Shown: piece after piece, positions 24,241 to 31,700 of the stretch
Layout: each line of letters begins with the position of its first letter
How positions within the stretch are numbered: position 1 is the first letter of the stretch
Source of the DNA: Actinoplanes sp. SE50/110
GTDB taxonomy: Bacteria; Actinomycetota; Actinomycetes; Mycobacteriales; Micromonosporaceae
Reading direction: 5' to 3'
Length of the DNA: 64,000 nucleotides
Assembly (NCBI RefSeq): GCF_900119315.1
Contig: NZ_LT827010.1
Span: 5,861,001 to 5,925,000, forward strand
The notes under the pieces: generated by a model
Told to the model about the DNA's origin: nothing
The model's input: only the letters and a program-made list of their open reading frames with translations
Database searches by the model: none
Made by a program: the position numbers and the translations under genes

Positions 24241-25074
24241 ATGACCGCCCGACTGACCCGCCCGGTGCTGCTGATCGTGCTCACCGCGCTGGTGCTCTAC
24301 CCCCTGCTGTGGATGCTGGGCAGCTCGTTCAAGGCCCCCTCGGAGATTCTGAACAATTTCTCGGTCTGGCCGCGGGAGTGGACGCCGGCCAACTATCCGG
24401 ACGGCTGGACGCATTTCGACGTCGCGTTCGGCCGCTTCTTCCTGAACAGTTTCCTGGTGGCCGCGCTGACCGTGCTCGCCAACTGCGCGTCCTGCCTGCT
24501 GGCCGCGTACGCCTTCGCCCGCCTGCGATTCCGGCTGCGCGGCTTCTGGTTCGCCCTGATGATCGGCACCCTGCTGCTGCCCAGCCACGTGCTGATCGTC
24601 CCGCAGTTCGTGATGTTCCGGGCGTTCGGCTGGGTCGGCGGCCCTTGGCCGTACCTCCCGCTGATCGTGCCGCACCTGCTGGCCGCCGACGCGTTCTTCG
24701 TCTTCCTCATGGTGCAGTTCATGCGCGGCGTACCCCGCGAACTCGACGACGCCGCGAAAATCGACGGCTGCACCCCGTACTCGGTGTTCCGGCACGTGAT
24801 CCTGCCGCTGTCCCGGCCCGCACTGGTATCGACCGCGATCTTCTCGTTCATCTGGACCTGGAACGACTTCTTCCGCCAGCTGGTCTACCTGTCGGACCTC
24901 TCGAAATACACCGCGCCGGTGGCGCTCACCCTGTTCATCGACTCCACCGGGCAATCCGCGGTCGGGCCGATGTTCGCGATGTCGGTGCTCTCGCTGGCGC
25001 CGGTCTTCCTGTTCTTCGTCGCCTTCCAGCGACTGCTGGTGGAGGGCATCAACACGACGGGGCTGAAAGGATGA
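24241..25074 (+). CDS. Sugar ABC importer permease (MalG/UgpE type)
   Basis: A 277-residue partner permease with six membrane segments. The EAA loop is ELDDAAKIDGCTPYSVFRHV near residue 165, and the C-terminus ends in VEGINTTGLKG, matching the usual G-x-x-x-G-x-x-KG tail. It starts immediately after the previous stop and overlaps the next gene as ATGA. Confidence 0.92.
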   Translation: MTARLTRPVLLIVLTALVLYPLLWMLGSSFKAPSEILNNFSVWPREWTPANYPDGWTHFDVAFGRFFLNSFLVAALTVLANCASCLLAAYAFARLRFRLRGFWFALMIGTLLLPSHVLIVPQFVMFRAFGWVGGPWPYLPLIVPHLLAADAFFVFLMVQFMRGVPRELDDAAKIDGCTPYSVFRHVILPLSRPALVSTAIFSFIWTWNDFFRQLVYLSDLSKYTAPVALTLFIDSTGQSAVGPMFAMSVLSLAPVFLFFVAFQRLLVEGINTTGLKG

Positions 25075-25859
25075 CGCTCTCGCACCTGTCCCATCGGGAA
25101 TTGCCGCTGCAGATTCCGGCCGTCGCTCCCGGCCGCTCGCCGATCATCGGCGGTACGCCGGAGGCAGCCCCGTCCCGACCGGCGGAACCGTCGCCGAAGG
25201 CAGCCCCGTCTCGACCGGCGGAACCGTCGCCGAAGGCAGCCCCGGCCCGGCCGGCGGAACCGTCGCCGGTGACGGTCCCGGCCTGGCCGGCGGAACCGTC
25301 GCCGGTGGTGCGCGGCGACTGGCGGGAGCGGCTGGCCCTCGCCACCGACCTGGCGATGATCGGCGTCGTGGCCACCGTGCTGGCACTGCCCCTGATCACC
25401 GCGCCGGCCGCGCTGGCCGCCGGATCGGTGGCGGTGCGCGCCCGGTACCGCGACGGGCGCATCCCGCCCTGGCGGTCGCTGACCGCCGCCTATCGCCGGG
25501 GCGTCCTGCCCGGGATGACCGCGCTGCCCGCCGTCGCCCTGCTCGCGCTGGACCTGGCCGCCGTCCGCGGCGGCCGGGTGCCCGGCGGGACGCCGCTGTT
25601 CGCGGTGACCACGGTCGCCGCGATCTGGCTGACCGGGGTGGGCACGCTGACGCTGGCCATGCTCGGGCGGGCACTCCCCTGGCGGGAGGCGGCCCGGCAG
25701 GCCTGGAACCGGCCGTGGTGTGCGAGCGCGCTGGCCGTGATCAATCTGGTGGCGGTGTTCCTGGCGCTGACCGTGCCGGCCACCATTCCGCTGGTGATCG
25801 GCTTCCACCTGTTCGCCGCGCACATGCTGGCGGACCGCCTGGCGCCGCCGCTGGTGTGA
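25071..25859 (+). CDS. DUF624 (YesL-like) membrane protein with repeat linker
   Basis: A 262-residue membrane protein. Residues about 32-79 are four copies of a 12-residue Pro-rich unit such as PSRPAEPSPKAA. The rest is a YesL/DUF624-like domain: a first segment ATDLAMIGVVATVLALPLI, then about four more hydrophobic helices, with the conserved pattern of a membrane protein found beside sugar ABC importers. In Bacillus, yesL lies in the rhamnogalacturonan locus, which fits this pectin island. Role unknown. It starts in an ATGA overlap with the second permease and ends the operon. Confidence 0.78.
   Translation: MTLSHLSHRELPLQIPAVAPGRSPIIGGTPEAAPSRPAEPSPKAAPSRPAEPSPKAAPARPAEPSPVTVPAWPAEPSPVVRGDWRERLALATDLAMIGVVATVLALPLITAPAALAAGSVAVRARYRDGRIPPWRSLTAAYRRGVLPGMTALPAVALLALDLAAVRGGRVPGGTPLFAVTTVAAIWLTGVGTLTLAMLGRALPWREAARQAWNRPWCASALAVINLVAVFLALTVPATIPLVIGFHLFAAHMLADRLAPPLV
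25164..25307 (+). repeat. 36-bp tandem repeat, four copies, coding
   Basis: Four consecutive 36-bp units (from 25164, 25200, 25236 and 25272) encode the Pro-rich linker of the DUF624 protein. Units 1 and 2 are nearly identical; units 3 and 4 have drifted. The length is a multiple of three, so copy-number change would keep frame. Confidence 0.9.
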
Positions 25860-25967
25860 CGGCGCCCACCGGGAACAACCTGACGCCCGGCGCCGGACAC
25901 CTGAAGCGGTGCGCATCCCGCCTGCCCCTCGCCCGCAGCGGCCCTGTCCGCCCCGCCCGCCGCCGGC

Positions 25968-26438
25968 TCAGCCGCCGCGGCGGTGCTCGAAGATCAGGTA
26001 GGTCTCGGTGCCGGCGATCAGCCTGGTGCCGCTGAGCCGCTCGGTGATCACCGAGCGGAGGTCGTCCACGTCGGCCGCCGCCACGTGCAGCAGGAAGTCA
26101 TAGTTGCCGGAGATGAAGTACACGTCGCGCACCGCCGGGATCCCGGCCAGCGACTCGGCGAACTTCCCGATCCCGTCCCGGGCATCCGAGCGGATCCGCA
26201 CCGCGATCATCGCCTGGATCGGCCGCCCGATCCAGGACGGGTCGACATCCGCATGAAAGCCGCGAATGGCCCCGATCTCGCGTAATCTCCGGATCCGGGT
26301 CAGACAGGTCGACGGCGCGATCCCGACCCGCTCCGCCAGCGCGTTGTTCGGCATCCGGCCGTCGGCGCGCAGCAGGCTCAGCAGCTCCAGGTCGATGTGA
26401 TCCAGGCCTCGAACATCCTTCGGCAGGTCGGTCACCAC
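25968..26438 (-). CDS. Lrp/AsnC-family transcriptional regulator
   Basis: A 156-residue Lrp-type regulator: N-terminal helix-turn-helix (LDHIDLELLSLLRADGRMPN, then a recognition helix PSTCLTRIRRLREIG) and a C-terminal amino-acid-sensing RAM domain (DVYFISGNYDFLLHVAAADV). It is divergent from the alanine dehydrogenase gene 137 bp away. In mycobacteria and other actinomycetes such a regulator (AldR type) controls ald in response to alanine; the same is inferred here. Confidence 0.92.
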   Translation of the reverse strand: MVTDLPKDVRGLDHIDLELLSLLRADGRMPNNALAERVGIAPSTCLTRIRRLREIGAIRGFHADVDPSWIGRPIQAMIAVRIRSDARDGIGKFAESLAGIPAVRDVYFISGNYDFLLHVAAADVDDLRSVITERLSGTRLIAGTETYLIFEHRRGG

Positions 26439-26575
26439 GAGCCGCCGCAGCGAAGAAAATGCGCAGTCGACAGAGTGTACAGAATCTCGTTCGCTCGGCT
26501 TGCCCGGTCACTGCACATCGTTTCACTCTAGCGTTATCAGGCGTCGCCCCCGGCGCCGAGGGAAAGGACATCCCC

Positions 26576-27694
26576 ATGCACATCGGTGTGCCGAAAGAGG
26601 TCAAGAACCACGAGTACCGGGTGGCGATCACGCCCGCCGGTGTGGTCGAGGCCGTGCGCCACGGGCACGAGGTCGTCGTGCAGGCCGGCGCCGGGGTGGG
26701 CTCGGCGATCAGCGACGACGACTATGTGGCCGCCGGCGCGCGGATCCTGCCGGACGCCGACGCGGTCTGGGGCGCCGCCGACATGATCCTCAAGGTGAAG
26801 GAGCCGATCGCCGAGGAGTACCACCGGTTGCGCGCCGGGCAGGTCCTGTTCACCTACCTGCACCTGGCCGCCGACCCGCAGGGCACGAAGGCGCTGCTGC
26901 ACAGCGGCACCACCGCGATCGCGTACGAGACGGTGCAGCTCGCCGACGGTTCCCTGCCGCTGCTCGCCCCGATGTCGGAGGTGGCCGGCCGGCTCGCCCC
27001 GCAGGTCGGCGCGTACAGCTTGATGCGCAACAGCGGCGGCCGCGGCGTCCTGCCGGGCGGTGTCCCCGGCGTCGCCCCCGCCAAGATCACCGTGATCGGT
27101 GGTGGCGTCTCCGGGGCGAACGCCGCGACGATCGCGCTCGGCCTGGGCGCCGAGGTGACCGTGCTGGACCTGAGCATCCCGCGGCTGCGCCAGCTCGACG
27201 CGCAGTTCGGCGGCCGGGTGCGGACGCTGGTCTCCAGCACGTACGCGATCGAGCAGTCCGTCCTCGAGGCGGACATGGTGATCGGCGCCGTCCTGGTCCC
27301 CGGCGCGAAGGCCCCCACCCTGGTCGGCAACGACCTGGTGAAGCGGATGAAGGCCGGTTCGGTGCTGGTCGACATCGCCATCGACCAGGGCGGTTGCTTC
27401 GAGGACTCGCGCCCGACCACCCACCAGGACCCGGTCTACCAGGTGCACAACTCGGTCTTCTACTGCGTCGCCAACATGCCCGGTGCCGTCCCGAACACCT
27501 CCACGTACGCCCTGACCAACGCCACCCTCCCGTACGTACTGCGCCTGGCCGACCTGGGCTGGAAGGACGCCCTGCGCGCCGACCCCGCCCTGGCCCTGGG
27601 CCTGAACGCGCACGACGGCGTCCTCACCAACGACCTGGTCGGCAAGGCCCTCGGCCTGGACACCGAGTCCGTCAGCTCGGTGCTCGCGGCCTGA
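26576..27694 (+). CDS. ald: Alanine dehydrogenase
   Basis: A 372-residue NAD-dependent L-alanine dehydrogenase (pyruvate, ammonia and NADH to alanine). MHIGVPKEVKNHEYRVAITP is the typical start, ILKVKEP holds the substrate-binding lysine, YLHLAAD carries the catalytic histidine, and VIGGGVSGANAATIALGLGA is the nucleotide-binding motif. DIAIDQGGC and TTHQDPVY also match. Length equals the family norm. GGAAAGGA precedes the ATG. A strong terminator follows at 27708-27742. Regulation by the divergent Lrp-type gene is likely. Confidence 0.97.
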   Translation: MHIGVPKEVKNHEYRVAITPAGVVEAVRHGHEVVVQAGAGVGSAISDDDYVAAGARILPDADAVWGAADMILKVKEPIAEEYHRLRAGQVLFTYLHLAADPQGTKALLHSGTTAIAYETVQLADGSLPLLAPMSEVAGRLAPQVGAYSLMRNSGGRGVLPGGVPGVAPAKITVIGGGVSGANAATIALGLGAEVTVLDLSIPRLRQLDAQFGGRVRTLVSSTYAIEQSVLEADMVIGAVLVPGAKAPTLVGNDLVKRMKAGSVLVDIAIDQGGCFEDSRPTTHQDPVYQVHNSVFYCVANMPGAVPNTSTYALTNATLPYVLRLADLGWKDALRADPALALGLNAHDGVLTNDLVGKALGLDTESVSSVLAA

Positions 27695-27707
27695 CCCGGC
27701 CCTCCCC

Positions 27708-27742
27708 GCGCGCCCTCCGCCCCCTCACGGCGGAGGGCGCGC
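27708..27742 (+). terminator. Terminator after ald
   Basis: GCGCGCCCTCCGCC and GGCGGAGGGCGCGC form a perfect 14-bp stem with a short loop, 14 bp past the ald stop, followed by CCCGTCTT. Confidence 0.85.
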
Positions 27743-27890
27743 CCCGTCTTCCCCCCGGCCGCGGGCCCATCCCGCCCGCGGCGGGCCGGCCGCCCCACGC
27801 GGCCGGCGCGAAATCGCCCCACCCAGCCGGCACGAAGCCGCCGCCCCCCCGCGGCCGCCCCGTGCCGACGTCAGCCGGTGCGACCCGCGA

Positions 27891-28604
27891 TCACTGGATC
27901 GGCAGGCAGCCGGAGGCCTTGGCGGCCTGCCGACCGGTCCGCGTGAACGTCCCGTTGCCGTACTTGTAGGTGTAGGTCAGGTTCAGGTCGGGGCAGGCCC
28001 GCGGCGCCTGGGCGCTCAGCCCGTACGCCTTGACCGTCACCACCTTTCCGGACACCGACGACGACACATACCACGGCTCGTCGGTCGGCCCGACGTCCTT
28101 GAGCAGCACCCCGAGCCGCTTCGGCTTCTTCCCGGTGGTGCCGTCGAACACCTCCACGGTGCTCGGCCAGTACGCATTGGTGGTCTGACAGGTGCTCGCC
28201 ACCAGCGCGTCCTTGACCCCGTCCCCGGTGACGTCCGCGAACACCAGTTTCTGCACCTCGTGCTGCTGCCCCTTGTTCGGGCACGGGGTGAGCGCGGCGA
28301 ACCAGTTCCCGCCGTCACCCGGGTCCCCGGCGGGTGCGGGACCCGGCTGGCCGTCCTTGGTGGTGCCCGGCTTCGGCTGGGAGGTGGAGACCGGCGTGTT
28401 CTTGGTCGGCGTGACCCCCGGCGCGGAGTTCGCAGCGTCCGCGGGCGCCGCGCTGGCCCCACCGGGCGCCGCGGCCACACCCGAGGCGGCCGAGGCGACC
28501 GCGCCCGCCCCCGGGGCGGCCGCCGGTGTCGCCTTGTCACCGCACCCACCGGCGAGCAGTGCGACAGCCGCGGCGCCGGCGAACAGAACGATCTTCGTAC
28601 GCAT
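27891..28604 (-). CDS. Lipoprotein, function unknown
   Basis: A 237-residue predicted lipoprotein. The signal ends in ALLAGGC with the modified Cys near residue 21. A long Ala/Pro/Thr-rich linker (residues about 25-95) precedes a globular domain with four cysteines (TPCPNKGQ, STCQTTNAYW, ACPDLNL, SGCLPIQ) and the calcium-like loop ADVTGDGVKDALV, reminiscent of an FG-GAP or VCBS repeat unit. ATG 28604 is used; the frame is open upstream but that part encodes only Cys-rich heptads from the intergenic 21-bp repeat. Confidence 0.8.
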   Translation of the reverse strand: MRTKIVLFAGAAAVALLAGGCGDKATPAAAPGAGAVASAASGVAAAPGGASAAPADAANSAPGVTPTKNTPVSTSQPKPGTTKDGQPGPAPAGDPGDGGNWFAALTPCPNKGQQHEVQKLVFADVTGDGVKDALVASTCQTTNAYWPSTVEVFDGTTGKKPKRLGVLLKDVGPTDEPWYVSSSVSGKVVTVKAYGLSAQAPRACPDLNLTYTYKYGNGTFTRTGRQAAKASGCLPIQ

Positions 28605-28743
28605 GATGAGAATCCCCGTCGAGTTCCAGTGACGGCAGTCGCTGTCGTGCCGTCTGGGAAGGACTCTAGAAAACCTCCGCCCACCGGCACGTCCCGCCTT
28701 CGTGCCATCACCCCGGCCGACCCGCCGAGCCCGCAACAAGACC

Positions 28744-28869
28744 CGGCCGCACACGGCGAAGGCCCGGCCGCACACGACGAAGGCCCGGCCGCACACGGCG
28801 AAGGCCCGGCCGCACACGAAGCAAACCCCGCCGCACACGGCGAAGACCAGGTTGCACACGACGAGAACC
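28744..28869. repeat. 21-bp tandem repeat, six copies, intergenic
   Basis: Six exact-length 21-bp units run from 28744; units 1 to 3 read CGGCCGCACACGRCGAAGGC plus C, with units 4 to 6 progressively diverged. The array fills most of the gap between the lipoprotein start (28604) and the small gene ending at 28872. GCACACG recurs in every unit, giving a regular spacing of two helical turns. Confidence 0.92.
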
Positions 28870-28871
28870 GG

Positions 28872-29054
28872 TCAGCCGGCCCCGTACCGCAGGGTCCGCT
28901 CGTCCTCGGTCATCGTCGTCACCGGCGTCTCGAACCCGCTCCGGGTGTCGGCCATCTCCACCAGGTCCTCAGCCCGGACCCGCGGCGGCAGCTGCCCGAA
29001 CCGCTCGATCCGGGAGAGCTCCGCCTCCTCGGCGGTCATCGGCTCGTCGTCCAT
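28872..29054 (-). CDS. Small acidic protein
   Basis: A 60-residue acidic protein (MDDEPMTAEEAELSRIERFG) with no recognised domain. It follows the response-regulator gene by 12 bp on the same strand, so it probably shares that transcript. GTG one codon earlier is an alternative start. The middle segment (PPRVRAEDLVEMADTR) looks helical. It may be only a genomic relic, but composition is protein-like. Confidence 0.5.
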   Translation of the reverse strand: MDDEPMTAEEAELSRIERFGQLPPRVRAEDLVEMADTRSGFETPVTTMTEDERTLRYGAG

Positions 29055-29066
29055 CACCCCATGCTG

Positions 29067-29714
29067 TCACCGCCGCGACTCGTGCACCAGGATGGCGACC
29101 TGCACGCGGTTGGCGCAGCCCAGTTTCTCCAGCAGCCGGGACACGTACGCCTTCACCGTCGGCACGCTCATGTTGAGTTCCGCCCCGATCTCGGCGTTCG
29201 ACCGGCCGGTCGCGACCGCCTCGGCCACTTCGAGCTCCCGCCCGCTGAGCCGCTGGAGGCGACGGTCGCGCCGGGGCCGCCCGGACCCGCCCACCGCGTG
29301 GCGGATCAGCCGGGGCACCACCGAGGGCGCCAGGATCGACTCGCCGGCCATCGCCCGCCGCACCCCGTCCAGGATCTCCTCCGGCGCGACGCCTTTGAGC
29401 AGAAACCCGTTCGCCCCCTCGCGGAGCGCGCCGAGCAGGTAGTCGTCGGTGTCGAAGGTGGTCAACACGATCACCACCGGCTCGGGTCCGTACCGGCGGA
29501 TCTCGGCGGTCGCCGCGAGCCCGTCCATCCGGGGCATCCGGATGTCCATCAGGACCACGTCGGGCCGCAGCCGCCGGGTCATCTCGACGGCCTCCACCCC
29601 GTCCGCCGCCTCGCCGACGATCTCCAGCTGCCGGTCCGCGCCGAGCACGAGCGACAGCCCCATCCGCACCAGCCGGTCATCGTCGGCGATCAGCACCCGG
29701 ATCACATCCGCCAC
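29067..29714 (-). CDS. NarL/FixJ-type response regulator
   Basis: A 215-residue two-component response regulator. The receiver domain has the acidic pair in VLIADDDRLVR, the phospho-accepting Asp in DVVLMDIRMPRMDG, and the conserved Thr/Lys (LTTFDTDDY, GFLLKG). The C-terminal LuxR-type helix-turn-helix reads LSGRELEVAEAVATGRSNAE. GTG 29714 lies ten bases after GGAGG; an earlier GTG would sit right on that site. It overlaps the end of the kinase gene by 13 bp. Confidence 0.93.
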   Translation of the reverse strand: MADVIRVLIADDDRLVRMGLSLVLGADRQLEIVGEAADGVEAVEMTRRLRPDVVLMDIRMPRMDGLAATAEIRRYGPEPVVIVLTTFDTDDYLLGALREGANGFLLKGVAPEEILDGVRRAMAGESILAPSVVPRLIRHAVGGSGRPRRDRRLQRLSGRELEVAEAVATGRSNAEIGAELNMSVPTVKAYVSRLLEKLGCANRVQVAILVHESRR

Positions 29715-30955
29715 GGTAACCACGCCTCCATCCGGAAGCTGAGCCTTTCGTCGCCCTCCCGACGCACCCCGTGCTCGAACCGGCCGCCGAGGAGGTCGAC
29801 CCGCTCGCCGAGCCCGATCAGCCCGGCCCCCGCGCCGGGCGGCGGCTCACGACCCTCGTCCGGAGCCGGCAGGCTGACCGGGTGGACCCCGGCCGGCCGG
29901 GTCACCGGGTGAACCCCGGACGCCCGGCTGACCGGATGGACCCCGGCCGGCCGGTCCAGCGGGTTGGTCACCGTGACGTGCACCATGCCGTCACCGGTGC
30001 GCCCCAGGGTCACGTGCACCGGCATCCCCGGCGCGTGTTTCGCGGCATTGGTCAGCCCCTCCTGCACCACCCGATACACCGTGCGGCCGAGTGCCGACCC
30101 CGCAACGCCCCCGGCGAGACCGTTGTCCAGCCGGGCCGGCACCCCGGCCGCCCTAGCCTCCGCGACCAGCTCACCCACCTGCGCCAGATCGGGTTGCGGG
30201 CGCAGGTCGTCCGGCCCGGCGCGCAGCAGCCCGAGGATCTCCCGCAGGTCCTCCAGGGCCGCGTGCGCGCTCTCCCGGATCGTCGCGGCCGACCTGGCGA
30301 TCTCCTCGGCTGTCAGGTCGGGCCGGATCACCAGTGCCCCGGCGTGCAGGCTGACCATGGAGATCCGGTGGGCAAGCGTGTCGTGCATCTCCCGGGCGAT
30401 CCGTTCCCGTTCGAGGGCCCGCAGCCGCTCGGCCCGCATCCGTGCCTCCTCCTCGGCCCGCAGCGCGCGCTCGCGCAGCACGTCGACCAGGTCCCGGCGG
30501 GCCCGCATGGCGACCGCGACCGCCGCCGTCGCCGTCAGGAACGCCAGCGTGACGGCGAACTCGGCCGCGGCCGGCAGGTGCGGGTCGGGCCGCAGCAGGC
30601 TGTATCCGGTCCCGGCGAGCAGGTGCAGGCCGAACAGCAGCGGGATCACCCACCCGCGCCGCCGGGTGATCAGCGTGTAGAGGGCGATCACCGCGGCCAC
30701 CCCGGCGAAGTCGGTGGCCACGGTGACCGGCACGAACAGCGCCGCCACCGCCACCGGATGCCGGCGCCGCCACCACAGCGCCCCGGACGCGACCACCGCC
30801 AGCAGCAGGCTGTAGAACGTGGCGTCGCCGCCGATCCGCCCGGCGGCCTCGGCCTCGGCCGCGATCGCCACCGCGCCGACGGCGGACACCACGATCGCGA
30901 TCGCGTCGAAGACCCGCTCGCCGGAGGCCGCGGCGAGACGCTGGCGGCGGGTCAC
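29702..30955 (-). CDS. Sensor histidine kinase (HisKA_3 type)
   Basis: A 417-residue membrane sensor kinase. Several hydrophobic segments occupy residues about 15-150 (for example YSLLLAVVASGALWW and VIALYTLITRRRGWVIPLLF). The phosphorylated histidine lies in IAREMHDTLAHRISMVSLHA, followed by a HATPase_c domain with TNAAKHAPG (N box) and GAGLIGLGERVDLLGG (G box). Between those boxes is an unusual insertion of three 9-residue repeats (GVHPVSRAS type) plus a Pro/Glu stretch. GTG 30955 overlaps the upstream gene as GTGA; the partner regulator overlaps its end. Confidence 0.92.
   Translation of the reverse strand: MTRRQRLAAASGERVFDAIAIVVSAVGAVAIAAEAEAAGRIGGDATFYSLLLAVVASGALWWRRRHPVAVAALFVPVTVATDFAGVAAVIALYTLITRRRGWVIPLLFGLHLLAGTGYSLLRPDPHLPAAAEFAVTLAFLTATAAVAVAMRARRDLVDVLRERALRAEEEARMRAERLRALERERIAREMHDTLAHRISMVSLHAGALVIRPDLTAEEIARSAATIRESAHAALEDLREILGLLRAGPDDLRPQPDLAQVGELVAEARAAGVPARLDNGLAGGVAGSALGRTVYRVVQEGLTNAAKHAPGMPVHVTLGRTGDGMVHVTVTNPLDRPAGVHPVSRASGVHPVTRPAGVHPVSLPAPDEGREPPPGAGAGLIGLGERVDLLGGRFEHGVRREGDERLSFRMEAWLPWRM
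29873..29953 (-). repeat. 27-bp tandem repeat inside the kinase ATPase domain
   Basis: Three 27-bp units (29873, 29900, 29927) encode three versions of a 9-residue unit with core GVHPV(S/T)R. They lie between the N and G boxes of the histidine kinase, where a flexible ATP lid is expected. Confidence 0.85.
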
Positions 30956-31626
30956 GACCGCACCAGCGGTCGCCAGAACTGCCGCCCGCCCTCGTCGCGT
31001 ACCACGTGGCCGAGCCGCGCCAGGCTGTCGCGCAGTGCCGCGGTCTCCCGGCCGGCTTTCCGTTCCAGGGCCACCGCCCGGGCGGCGAGCACCGCCTCGA
31101 CGGCCGGGGGCAGCCCGTCGGCGCCGGCCGTCCAGGGCCGGTAGACATCCGCGTACGGGTCGGTGTCGCGCCAGGGGTATCCGAACTCCCGGAGCGTGGC
31201 GGCGAGCGTCCCGCGCCGGGCGCGCGGGATACCGCGGGCCGCCGGGCGGGATTCGTGGTCGAGCACGATCAGAGTGTCCCTGTCCGGATAGATCGCCGCG
31301 ATCCCGGCGCGGGCCAGCTCGGTCCCGCCGAGGCGCAGCCGGTCGGGCGACACGCTGATCGGGATCAGTCGCTCGTGCAGGGCCGCGGAGGCGATCAGCC
31401 CGGCGCCGGCCAGCAGCACGGCCTGCACGGCGAACTCCCAGGGCGCGTCGACCCGGGCGACGACCGTGACGGCCGGCCGCAACGGCAGCGGCAGGTGCAG
31501 CCCGAGCGCCCATCGGGCGCCGATCGGCAGCACCCCGGCGAGCAGCAGCCCGAGCACCGCCGGGCCGGCGGCGATCAGCACCCGGTCGGTCGGCGAGTAG
31601 TCGAGGGTGGCGCTCGTCCTGGTCAT
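30952..31626 (-). CDS. Membrane protein co-transcribed with the two-component system
   Basis: A 224-residue protein starting MTRTSATLDYSPTDRVLIAA. Two hydrophobic segments lie near residues 16-40 and 62-86 (VQAVLLAGAGLIASAAL), followed by a cytoplasmic beta-rich region (RLRLGGTELARAGIAAIYPD) with a PH/YcxB-like look, and a charged helical tail rich in Ala/Arg. It overlaps the kinase start as GTGA, so it is the first gene of the operon and may sense or modulate the kinase. No firm family. Confidence 0.75.
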   Translation of the reverse strand: MTRTSATLDYSPTDRVLIAAGPAVLGLLLAGVLPIGARWALGLHLPLPLRPAVTVVARVDAPWEFAVQAVLLAGAGLIASAALHERLIPISVSPDRLRLGGTELARAGIAAIYPDRDTLIVLDHESRPAARGIPRARRGTLAATLREFGYPWRDTDPYADVYRPWTAGADGLPPAVEAVLAARAVALERKAGRETAALRDSLARLGHVVRDEGGRQFWRPLVRS

Positions 31627-31700
31627 GCCCCCGACGCTAGGGCGGGTGGGGGCCACCCTCCAGTTGCCGAAAGTAGATGGCCCGCGACTTTGGTATATGC

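Noticed and set aside
28605..28859. N-terminal extension of the lipoprotein with Cys-rich heptads such as FAVCGRA
   Set aside because: It is only the translation of the 21-bp repeat; the lipoprotein signal begins at ATG 28604.
28736..28870. CRISPR array
   Set aside because: Units are 21 bp without spacers and no cas gene is present; it is a plain tandem repeat.
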